Shown piece after piece: positions 10,601 through 17,432 of a stretch of DNA of 64,000 bases (position 1 is its first letter; the number at the start of each line of letters is the position of its first letter). Origin of the DNA: Francisella persica ATCC VR-331 (GTDB taxonomy: Bacteria > Pseudomonadota > Gammaproteobacteria > Francisellales > Francisellaceae). The stretch lies in assembly GCF_001653955.1 (NCBI RefSeq), contig NZ_CP013022.1, positions 310,001-374,000 on the forward strand, read 5' to 3'. The notes under the pieces are model-generated. The model saw only the letters and a list, made by a program, of their open reading frames with translations. It did not search any database and was not told the origin of the DNA. A program made the translations under genes and the position numbers.

Positions 10601-12464
10601 CTAATTCTTTTGACTGATCATTAGCCATAGCTAACTGCTCTTGTAATCCTTGTGAATTAGCATTAGATTTTTCCAATTCATCTTTAATTCGCTTAACTTC
10701 TAATTCTGAATTACCTAACTTCTCTTCTAATTCTTTTGACTGATCATTAGCCATAGCTAACTGCTCTTGTAATCCTTGTGAATTAGCATTAGAAGCTCTT
10801 AGCTCTTGCTCTAACTCAGTCAATTTAGTATTAGCATCTTTTAGCTTCTCTTCTAATTCTTTTGACTGATCATTAGCCATAGCTAACTGCTCTTGTAATC
10901 CTTGTGAATTAGCATTAGAAGCTCTTAGCTCTTGCTCTAACTCAGTCAATTTAGTATTAGCATCTTTTAGCTTCTCTTCTAATTCTTTTGACTGATCATT
11001 AGCCATAGCTAACTGCTCTTGTAATCCTTGTGAATTAGCATTAGAAGCTCTTAGCTCTTGCTCTAACTCAGTCAATTTAGTATTAGCATCTTTTAGCTTC
11101 TCTTCTAATTCTTTTGACTGATCATTAGCCATAGCTAACTGCTCTTGTAATCCTTGTGAATTAGCATTAGATTTTTCCAATTCATCTTTAATTCGCTTAA
11201 CTTCTAATTCTGAATTACCTAACTTCTCTTCTAATTCTTTTGACTGATCATTAGCCATAGCTAACTGCTCTTGTAATCCTTGTGAATTAGCATTAGAAGC
11301 TCTTAGCTCTTGCTCTAACTCAGTCAATTTAGTATTAGCATCTTTTAGCTTCTCTTCTAATTCTTTTGACTGATCATTAGCCATAGCTAACTGCTCTTGT
11401 AATCCTTGTGAATTAGCATTAGAAGCTCTTAGCTCTTGCTCTAACTCAGTCAATTTAGTATTAGCATCTTTTAGCTTCTCTTCTAATTCTTTTGACTGAT
11501 CATTAGCCATAGCTAACTGCTCTTGTAATCCTTGTGAATTAGCATTAGATTTTTCCAATTCATCTTTAATTCGCTTAACTTCTAATTCTGAATTACCTAA
11601 CTTCTCTTCTAATTCTTTTGACTGATCATTAGCCATAGCTAACTGCTCTTGTAATCCTTGTGAATTAGCATTAGATTTTTCCAATTCATCTTTAATTCGC
11701 TTAACTTCTAATTCTGAATTACCTAACTTCTCTTCTAATTCTTTTGACTGATCATTAGCCATAGCTAACTGCTCTTGTAATCCTTGTGAATTAGCATTAG
11801 AAGCTCTTAGCTCTTGCTCTAATCTACCTTTATCTTGATTAACTTTTACTAAATCAATTTGAGCTCTCTCAACTTCTTTTTCTTTAGATTTTAACTGCTC
11901 ATTTAACTTAGTCGATTCCTTAGCTGCTTCATCCAAACCTCCAGAACCTCCAGAACCTCCAGAACCTCCAGAACCTCCAGAACCTCCAGAACCTCCAGAA
12001 CCTCCAGAACCTCCAGAACCTCCAGAACCTCCAGAACCTCCAGAACCTCCAGAACCTCCAGAACCTCCAGAACCTCCAGAACCTCCAGAACCTCCAGAAC
12101 CTCCAGAACTTCCAGAACTTCCAGAACTTCCAGAACTTCCAGAACTTCCAGAACCTCCAGAACTTCTAGAAAAGCTAGCTTTTACTGAACTTTGAAGTTG
12201 TTGAGAATTACTATCTAAAATATTATCACTAGAACTATCGGTTGAGTCTCGCACATAATCCTTAGTTTCAAAACTATCATGCCCATTTTCATATTCCTTA
12301 TATTGTGCTAAAATTTTTTCTAGATAACTTTTATTTGCTTTTAATTTATTAATTTTTGCTCCTTTATATGTATTGTCTTTAATTAAATCTGAAACATTAT
12401 ATTCCTTGGAAAAAATTTCACCAAAACATAATAGGAAAATAAATATAAGAAAACTTCTTTTCAT
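7695..12464 (-). CDS. giant exported coiled-coil repeat protein (1589 aa), function unknown
   Basis: I do not recognise this as a characterised protein. Residues 1-19 form a signal peptide (basic start, hydrophobic core, cleavage likely near IFS-KEY). Residues about 100-174 are a Ser/Gly linker coded by 25 copies of a 9-bp unit. Residues about 216-1194 hold 23 complete 42-residue repeats plus a partial one, each six heptads long, with the shared core SNANSQGLQEQLAMAN. They come in two tail types, KDANTKLTELEQE and GNSELEVKRIKDE. A charged coiled coil follows, then six 21-residue repeats (about 1310-1436, core KKEQEVNFKKGIVDGEF), then a non-repetitive C-terminus of about 140 residues. The gene opens an operon with an RND adaptor and pump. 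As a straight coiled coil the 23 repeats would be roughly 140 nm long, more than the periplasm is wide. A surface fibre or a folded-back rod is possible. No lipobox or LPXTG-like anchor is seen. Confidence 0.85.
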   Translation of the reverse strand: MKRSFLIFIFLLCFGEIFSKEYNVSDLIKDNTYKGAKINKLKANKSYLEKILAQYKEYENGHDSFETKDYVRDSTDSSSDNILDSNSQQLQSSVKASFSRSSGGSGSSGSSGSSGSSGSSGGSGGSGGSGGSGGSGGSGGSGGSGGSGGSGGSGGSGGSGGSGGSGGSGGSGGSGGLDEAAKESTKLNEQLKSKEKEVERAQIDLVKVNQDKGRLEQELRASNANSQGLQEQLAMANDQSKELEEKLGNSELEVKRIKDELEKSNANSQGLQEQLAMANDQSKELEEKLGNSELEVKRIKDELEKSNANSQGLQEQLAMANDQSKELEEKLKDANTKLTELEQELRASNANSQGLQEQLAMANDQSKELEEKLKDANTKLTELEQELRASNANSQGLQEQLAMANDQSKELEEKLGNSELEVKRIKDELEKSNANSQGLQEQLAMANDQSKELEEKLKDANTKLTELEQELRASNANSQGLQEQLAMANDQSKELEEKLKDANTKLTELEQELRASNANSQGLQEQLAMANDQSKELEEKLKDANTKLTELEQELRASNANSQGLQEQLAMANDQSKELEEKLGNSELEVKRIKDELEKSNANSQGLQEQLAMANDQSKELEEKLKDANTKLTELEQELRASNANSQGLQEQLAMANDQSKELEEKLGNSELEVKRIKDELEKSNANSQGLQEQLAMANDQSKELEEKLKDANTKLTELEQELRASNANSQGLQEQLAMANDQSKELEEKLGNSELEVKRIKDELEKSNANSQGLQEQLAMANDQSKELEEKLKDANTKLTELEQELRASNANSQGLQEQLAMANDQSKELEEKLKDANTKLTELEQELRASNANSQGLQEQLAMANDQSKELEEKLGNSELEVKRIKDELEKSNANSQGLQEQLAMANDQSKELEEKLKDANTKLTELEQELRASNANSQGLQEQLAMANDQSKELEEKLGNSELEVKRIKDELEKSNANSQGLQEQLAMANDQSKELEEKLKDANTKLTELEQELRASNANSQGLQEQLAMANDQSKELEEKLKDANTKLTELEQELRASNANSQGLQEQLAMANDQSKELEEKLKDANTKLTELEQELRASNANSQGLQEQLAMANDQSKELEEKLKDANTKLTELEQELRASNANSQGLQEQLAMANDQSKELEEKLGNSELEVKRIKDELEKSNANSQGLQDELTDLQEERSNLENQLEEYKELRSQHYELQYQLDKLNNESSELKAHLADLEKRSNDPKGNSSKKAVNEKENLEKIDKKLAKQEIDIKLRKEIIEKESRQLAKHETEIKLRREAIERGVKQLIRKEQEVNSKKGIVDGEFKKLTKKEQEVNFKKSIVNGEFKKLTKKEQEVNFKKGIVDGEFKKLTKKEQEVNFKKGIVDGEFKKLTRKEQEVNFKKGIVDGEFKKLTRKEQEVNSKKGIVAREAKLLAKIEAEMKQKEQIIEEARRQLNKLRDNYGKAQLLGIGDSKPSSINSKLKTLDSLHKNLQKNDYKSSLKTLNMSGNQNTKSFGLAELFGDADKFGYTTKPKQGKVSLENNICKPIRDWQSDQNIRYGEKISSVTPVKKLSNELKKY
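8155..8535. repeat. 63-bp tandem repeats (six copies) coding 21-residue heptad units
   Basis: Six consecutive 63-bp units lie in the 3' part of the giant coiled-coil gene. Each codes three heptads with the core KKEQEVNFKKGIVDGEF. The central copies are nearly identical in DNA, while the outer ones carry substitutions such as SIVNGEF and GIVAREA. Confidence 0.9.
8877..11820. repeat. 126-bp tandem repeat array, 23 full copies, two alternating unit types
   Basis: The same 19-base word beginning with aatccttgtg recurs at exact 126-bp spacing from 8881 to 11779, giving 24 word copies and 23 full units. Each unit codes 42 residues (six heptads). Units share a constant half and carry one of two variable halves. 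The sequence is almost free of silent differences, which points to recent expansion or gene conversion. The order of types is irregular. Confidence 0.96.
11941..12165. repeat. 9-bp microsatellite, 25 copies, coding a Ser/Gly linker
   Basis: The plus-strand unit ccagaacct is repeated 18 times from 11941 to 12102, followed by five units of the variant ccagaactt, one ccagaacct and one ccagaactt, ending at 12165. On the coding strand these give Ser-Gly-Gly or Ser-Gly-Ser triplets. The unit is three codons long, so copy-number change alters linker length without breaking the frame. Confidence 0.96.
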
Positions 12465-12618
12465 TTAAAACTTAACTTAAATAAAAAATTAAATTTATAG
12501 CGCATAATAACATAAACTAATATAAATCTAAAGCGTATTATTCAAACAATATTAATCTACACATTTTAGTACACTAACGGTCTTTTATTTATCAATGCTT
12601 TCAGCAGAATTTATTTTT

Positions 12619-12646
12619 TTGATTTATGTAATTAATGTGTTATAAT
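12619..12646 (+). promoter_or_regulatory. probable sigma-70 promoter of cydABX
   Basis: TTGATT at 12619-12624 and TATAAT at 12641-12646 are separated by 16 bp, and a TG at 12638-12639 makes an extended -10. Transcription would begin near 12653 and leave a leader of about 118 nt before cydA. No clear Fnr or ArcA box was recognised by eye. Confidence 0.7.
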
Positions 12647-12676
12647 TTGAACTGCACAATTTAAAGGTGAGAAATA

Positions 12677-12749
12677 AGTAACTACAACTAAGATCAACCT
12701 TTTTTCTCCCAACTTTATTTTTAGAAAAATTTAATAACGTTTAGTTACT
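12677..12749 (+). promoter_or_regulatory. structured 5' leader of cydA with a perfect 8-bp inverted repeat
   Basis: AGTAACTA at 12677-12684 is the exact reverse complement of TAGTTACT at 12742-12749. The second arm ends about 10 bases before the AAGGAG ribosome site. Inside, GAGAAA near 12669 can pair with TTTCTC near 12704 as an alternative. The arrangement could control translation or decay of the cyd message. This is inference from pairing only. Confidence 0.4.
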
Positions 12750-12770
12750 CGTGTATAAGGAGAAATAAAT

Positions 12771-14528
12771 ATGTTACCAACACTCATGTCTGTTGACTTA
12801 GCAAGATTGCAGTTTGGTTTAACAGCATCATTTCACTTCTTATTTGTTCCGCTAACTTTAGGTCTGACGTGGATCATTTTCACAATGGAGCTAATGTACA
12901 TAAGAACAGGTAAAGAAGTTTATAAAGATATGGTGAAGTTTTGGGGTAAATTACTCGGAATAAACTTCGCTTTAGGTATTATTACCGGTCTAACCATGGA
13001 ATTTGAATTTGGGACTAACTGGTCATATTATTCTCAATCAGTAGGTGACATTTTTGGTACGCCTTTAGCTATTGAAGGCTTAGCAGCATTTATGCTTGAA
13101 TCTACATTTGCTGGCTTATTTTTCTTTGGTTGGGATAAGCTTACAAAAAAACAACATTTACTATCAACATTTTGTCTAGCAATTGGTTCAAGTTTTTCAG
13201 CTTTACTAATCTTAGTCGCAAATGGCTACATGCAGCATCCCGTAGGATCTGAATTTGTTGCTACGACTATGAGAATGGAGACAGTTAGCTTATTAGATCT
13301 ATTCCTTAACCATACAGCTCAAACAAACTTTGGTCATGTTATGACTGCTGGATACACTACCGCAGCTATCTTTGTAATAGGTATAAGTGCATTTTACTTG
13401 ATTAGGGGTCGCGATGTAGAATTTGCTAAGAGATCTATTGCTATCGGTTTAGGTTTTGGCTTAATTACATGTTTAGTTGCGATTATTTTCGGTGATGCAA
13501 ACGGTGTTGATGCTTTTAGAGTACAACCACTAAAAATGGCAGCTATCGAAGCAGAATGGGATACATCTAAAGCTCCAGCAGCCTTTAGTGCCGTGGCACT
13601 ACCAAGTCAAAAAAATCAAAAAAATAATTTTGATGTCCCTATCCCAGCTGTATTAGGTGTGATCGCAACTCACTCAACAGACACAGAAATTCCAGGAATC
13701 AAAGCTATACTTTATGGTAAAAAGACAGCTAATGGTCAAAGAGACCCAAATCTTGCATACTACAGAGACATCAAAACAGGACAAACTGCTGATGTTTCAC
13801 CTCAAGCTGCAGCTGCAAACCCAAGCAAATATGAAAAAGTACCTTCTGCTTTAGTAATGATCAAAGAAGGTGGTCTTGCATATGCAGATCTTCTAAAATG
13901 GCGTGAGACAGGTCATAGCGGTGATACTCCTGACAGTAGCTACACTAACTACAACAACCCTACTTATCAGAAATATATAGGCTTTGGTAAAATGTTAGTA
14001 CAAGCTGCTCAAGAAAAATATGGTGTAGCTGACTCAGCAACAATTACTAAAGTTGCAAATGATCCAGAATTAGTAAGAGCTGTTGCTACTAATATGGTTC
14101 CAGATGTTGCTAGTGTTTTCTGGAGCTTTAGAATAATGGTATTCATAGGTTTCTTTATGTTTACCTTAATAGTTGTTGGACTAATTCTACTTGCTAGAAA
14201 TGCTCTTACTAATAACGCATTCAGTAGATTTATTCTAAGAGTAATGATTTGGTCAATACCATTACCTTATATTGCGTGCATTGCTGGTTGGTATGTAACT
14301 GAGCATGGCCGTCAGCCTTGGACTGTTTATGATCAATTACCTACAAGTATTAGTTCTTCAGCATTAACTGCTGCGGACGTCGGAACATCAATGGCGATAT
14401 TCTTCCTAATAGATACTGCGCTATTTGCTGTGATGGTGTTTTTAATGTTCAAATATGCAAAACTTGGTCCTAGCTCTTTAGGTACTGGTAAATACCATTT
14501 TGAACAAAACAATATAAATAGTAAATAA
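12771..14528 (+). CDS. cydA: cytochrome bd quinol oxidase subunit I
   Basis: CydA carries haems b558, b595 and d and oxidises quinol without pumping protons, working at low oxygen. Haem ligands are visible: His22 in the first helix (E. coli His19), the His of FGHVMTAGY (E. coli His186) and the Met of FWSFRIMV (E. coli Met393). The Q-loop has KMAAIEAEW, matching the quinol-binding Lys and Glu of E. coli, and the GRQPW motif is present. At 585 residues it is longer than the E. coli protein because of a long Q-loop insert (about residues 275-430). The ATG follows AAGGAGAAATAA. cydB and cydX follow with short gaps, so one operon is likely. With cyoA and cyoB broken, this is the terminal oxidase seen here. 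Confidence 0.98.
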   Translation: MLPTLMSVDLARLQFGLTASFHFLFVPLTLGLTWIIFTMELMYIRTGKEVYKDMVKFWGKLLGINFALGIITGLTMEFEFGTNWSYYSQSVGDIFGTPLAIEGLAAFMLESTFAGLFFFGWDKLTKKQHLLSTFCLAIGSSFSALLILVANGYMQHPVGSEFVATTMRMETVSLLDLFLNHTAQTNFGHVMTAGYTTAAIFVIGISAFYLIRGRDVEFAKRSIAIGLGFGLITCLVAIIFGDANGVDAFRVQPLKMAAIEAEWDTSKAPAAFSAVALPSQKNQKNNFDVPIPAVLGVIATHSTDTEIPGIKAILYGKKTANGQRDPNLAYYRDIKTGQTADVSPQAAAANPSKYEKVPSALVMIKEGGLAYADLLKWRETGHSGDTPDSSYTNYNNPTYQKYIGFGKMLVQAAQEKYGVADSATITKVANDPELVRAVATNMVPDVASVFWSFRIMVFIGFFMFTLIVVGLILLARNALTNNAFSRFILRVMIWSIPLPYIACIAGWYVTEHGRQPWTVYDQLPTSISSSALTAADVGTSMAIFFLIDTALFAVMVFLMFKYAKLGPSSLGTGKYHFEQNNINSK

Positions 14529-14538
14529 GGAGAGATAA

Positions 14539-15732
14539 ATGTTATTGAATGCGTTACAAATTATCTCTTGGCTAGTTGTAGGAGTGCTAATATTTTTGGT
14601 AGCGGCTACAGTTGGCTTTGATTTTGGTGTAGGTATTCTTGCGAAATTCGTTGGCAAAGACGACTATGAGAAAAGAGCCATTATAAATACTATAGGGCCT
14701 ACATGGGATGGTAGCCAAGTTTGGTTTATCACCGCTGGTGGTGCTATATTTGCTATATGGCCTCAAGTATATGCCACTAGCTTCTCGGGATTATATATTG
14801 CAATTTTAATAGTACTATGGGGACTTTTCCTTAGACCTCCTGCTTTTGAGTATAGAAAGAAAATAGACAATCATAAATGGCGTAAATTCTGGGATTGGAT
14901 GCTTGTACTTGGAAGTATAATCCCTATAGTTGTGATGGGTGTAGCTGTTGGTAATCTTTATTTAGGTTTCCCAATCTCTTATGATGATACTGCCAGACTA
15001 ATTTATGGGACAGTAACAAATGGCAAATATCAGTCGATGTGGATCACATTACTACATTTACTAACACCATTTTCACTATTATTTGGTATATTTGCACTAA
15101 ATATGGCGTTAATGCATGGATCTGCTTATGCTAAGCTTAGAACTAGTGGCGTTTTACGTGGTAGATTTAGAAAGATTACTAATGTAACAACAACTGTATA
15201 TATAGTTTTATTTATAATTGCTGCAATTTGGATATCTTTTATACCTGGCTATCAGTTTACTCCAGATGCTGGCTTAGCTCATCTATCAGATGCTTTAAAC
15301 CATGCTTTTACAGCTGGTAAAGTAACTACTGATCATTCATGGTACTATAACTTCAACAATTCGCATATATGGATGTGGTTTGCACCTATACTAGCTTTTG
15401 TTGGAGCTATATTTGTCATTATATTTAACAATCAAGACAGAGATGGTGCTGCATTCTTAGCTAGTATGGCCTCTTTACTTGGTGCGGTACTAACTGTTGG
15501 CTTTACTTTATTCCCTTTTATCATGGTTTCTAATATTGGTGACCATATGTATAGCCTAACAGTCTACAACGCAAGTAGTAGCCAAACATCACTGATAGGT
15601 ATATTATGTGCATCAGCTATTATTCTTCCAATCATATTTAGCTATACTTTCTTTGTCTATAAAAAAATATGGGCTAATGGGCGAAGAATATCAGCCGAAG
15701 AAGTTAAAGCTAACTCACATGAAATGTACTAG
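14539..15732 (+). CDS. cydB: cytochrome bd quinol oxidase subunit II
   Basis: The 397-residue protein has the CydB signatures WDGSQVWFITAGGAIFAIWP (residues about 56-75) and LWGLFLRPPAFEYR, with eight or so membrane helices. CydB forms the pseudo-symmetric partner of CydA. It has no catalytic haem of its own but is needed for assembly. The start lies 10 bp after the cydA stop, behind an AAGGAGAGA ribosome site, consistent with cotranscription. No lesion is seen. Length is close to the family norm (E. coli 379). Confidence 0.98.
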   Translation: MLLNALQIISWLVVGVLIFLVAATVGFDFGVGILAKFVGKDDYEKRAIINTIGPTWDGSQVWFITAGGAIFAIWPQVYATSFSGLYIAILIVLWGLFLRPPAFEYRKKIDNHKWRKFWDWMLVLGSIIPIVVMGVAVGNLYLGFPISYDDTARLIYGTVTNGKYQSMWITLLHLLTPFSLLFGIFALNMALMHGSAYAKLRTSGVLRGRFRKITNVTTTVYIVLFIIAAIWISFIPGYQFTPDAGLAHLSDALNHAFTAGKVTTDHSWYYNFNNSHIWMWFAPILAFVGAIFVIIFNNQDRDGAAFLASMASLLGAVLTVGFTLFPFIMVSNIGDHMYSLTVYNASSSQTSLIGILCASAIILPIIFSYTFFVYKKIWANGRRISAEEVKANSHEMY

Positions 15733-15748
15733 ATAAGGAGAAAACTAT

Positions 15749-15847
15749 ATGTATTATTTAGCGTGGATTATATCAGCTGGTCTAGCAGTTACAGTAGGTT
15801 GTTTTGTAGCTACTATGTTAGAAAAAAAAGAAGATCAATCTCAATAA
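15749..15847 (+). CDS. cydX: CydX, small subunit of cytochrome bd oxidase
   Basis: A 32-codon frame starts 16 bp after cydB, with an AAGGAG ribosome site nine or so bases before the ATG. The product begins MYYLAWIISAG and holds one membrane helix and a charged tail (LEKKEDQSQ). E. coli CydX has the same layout (MWYFAWI... then a charged tail). CydX stabilises the haems and is required for full bd activity. Position, spacing, start motif and size all agree. Length-limited gene finders would miss it. Confidence 0.93.
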   Translation: MYYLAWIISAGLAVTVGCFVATMLEKKEDQSQ

Positions 15848-15922
15848 AAATTTATCTAAGTTATTCTATTTTCTGCTCTTTGATATAAAATCTTATCAGC
15901 AAAAACCATAATTTTAAAAATC

Positions 15923-16665
15923 ATGAAAAAATTCATATTCGCATTTACAGCTACTATGGGAGTTATGGTTCCAAATACATATGCTGATATTATTTGTAGA
16001 AACAGTTGCGATTATGCACCATTTTCTACAATCCCAAAGGTAACAAATATTCTGGTAAAGATATCAAATTCATAGAAGCTTTTGTAAAAAGCAAAAAAAG
16101 AACGTGGCAAGTTTATTAAAACTTCTTGGGTAACATTTAAAAATAATGTTTTTTTTTGGAGGAGAATGACCATAACCCCTAAGCATCAAAAAGAATTTGT
16201 CTTACCACGCCCACTAATGTTATTTAATAAAGCTACTATGGCTGCTTGTAAAAAGTTAAATAAGTATCAAACTAGTGATATTGATAATCCAAAAATATTG
16301 GTTATCAAAAATAGAGGTGGTACAAATCAGATATTTGTACTACAAAAATTTTAAAATGCTAAACTGCTAATAATAAGTAATAATAACCAAGCTATAAACT
16401 CTCTATCATAAAAGGTATTTATATATACACCCAAATATTATGTTTACAGATACTTTAGTATGGCCTATTAACACTCTAAGAACCCTAAATTCTGTAAAAT
16501 AGCTGTAAAATGATAATCAATACTACAAAACTTTTATATTTAAAATACACTTATATTTAAAATACACCACAAGGCAAGAAAACTGCTAAAGAGTTTGACA
16601 ACTGGCTAAACAGTAATCCAGATATCCTTAAAAAAATATACAAAGTCCTAAATAAAACTTTGTAA
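15923..16665 (+). pseudogene. periplasmic amino-acid-binding protein (ABC transporter, HisJ/ArtI type), decayed
   Basis: The start gives a signal peptide ending near TYADIICRNSCDYAPF, the usual beginning of a small polar amino-acid-binding protein. At about 16025 one base shift is needed to reach FYNPKGNKYSGKDIKFIEAF. Further shifts lead to VTFKNNVFFWRR, PRPLMLFNKATMAAC (16166-16354), and finally KTAKEFDNWLNSNPDILKKIYKVLNKTL, ending at 16665. A 17-bp tandem duplication at 16534-16567 is one visible frame-breaking lesion. No permease or ATPase gene of such a transporter is adjacent. Several lesions make it non-functional. Confidence 0.8.
16534..16567. repeat. 17-bp perfect tandem duplication in a decayed binding-protein gene
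   Basis: Two identical 17-bp units lie at 16534-16550 and 16551-16567. The length is not a multiple of three, so the duplication shifts the frame. It resembles the 18-bp duplication in cyoB in size and arrangement. Confidence 0.93.
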
Positions 16666-16970
16666 TTATCATTTTATTATAAAAAATATCTTTATAATCT
16701 ATTATTAAATAAACTCTAAATACTTAAAGCATATCGTATATAGCCTTGATTTTTAGTGGCTTGATTGTATTATACAGCACTAATCTAGGTTGATTTGATC
16801 AGTGCATCCTTAAGCCCAATCAAAACTAATTTTGAAACATCTCAAGCATTACTTTAAAATAGCGTAGTAATCTATATGCTCATCATAGATATCTTCAACC
16901 ACCTTATCGATATCTAAGTGAGAGGTATCTGCTGTAAAAAAACTTTTATTAATTATCATTATCAATAACA
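16666..16970 (-). pseudogene. unrecognised small relic
   Basis: On the minus strand a frame of about 30 codons (16855-16950) reads FFTADTSHLDIDKVVEDIYDE and then HIDYYAILK before a stop. It looks like real protein but I cannot assign it. The flanks contain stops in all frames. A sequence resembling a Fur box (12 consecutive matches, GATAATGATAAT) lies at 16945-16963 just upstream on the same strand. Confidence 0.3.
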
Positions 16971-16974
16971 ATTC

Positions 16975-17345
16975 TAGATGTTTTGATATCAGCTTTTACT
17001 CAAGGACTCATTTTCTTATTATAGGTAAAATTGTAACTGCGATTGGTAGTGCTATCTGTAATTAAGTAGATCAATAAATGCTAATATTTAACATAATCCT
17101 AAGAGATTAAAAATCATTTTCTTTATATGCCCTGGCTAGTCAGCTATAACCACGTATGTGCTAGAGGTGTATTTATACAATCAGTTAGCTCATGGAGATT
17201 TTCTTTAATAACTTTAATGCTAATAAATATGATGGTTTTCTTATTAATCTTGTTAATAATGCCTGACACCTCAAGAAGTCTTAAATATAAAATAAACTAT
17301 AAAACTACTTTAGATAAGATATTTGTATTTTTCAAAAATCACTAG
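16975..17345 (+). pseudogene. MFS transporter fragment
   Basis: One frame reads IIGKIVTAIGSAI (17020-17060), like the helix-4 motif of MFS transporters. Another reads LVSYNHVCARGVFIQSVSSW and a long hydrophobic stretch ending LIMPDTSRSLKYK (17127-17345), which fits helices 5-6 and the central loop. The rest is missing: priA begins on the opposite strand at 17433. This is a truncated relic with at least one frameshift. Confidence 0.6.
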
Positions 17346-17432
17346 TAATTTATTTTTCAACATATACAGTAATTCCCACTCTAACTCAATGAACTATTTT
17401 GTAGCAGTACTATCAAACTTTTACTTCAACGC

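Noticed and set aside
8877-12165. The repeat arrays as a CRISPR or a non-coding satellite
   Set aside because: There are no unique spacers, and the repeats lie inside one long open frame in whole codons and heptads.
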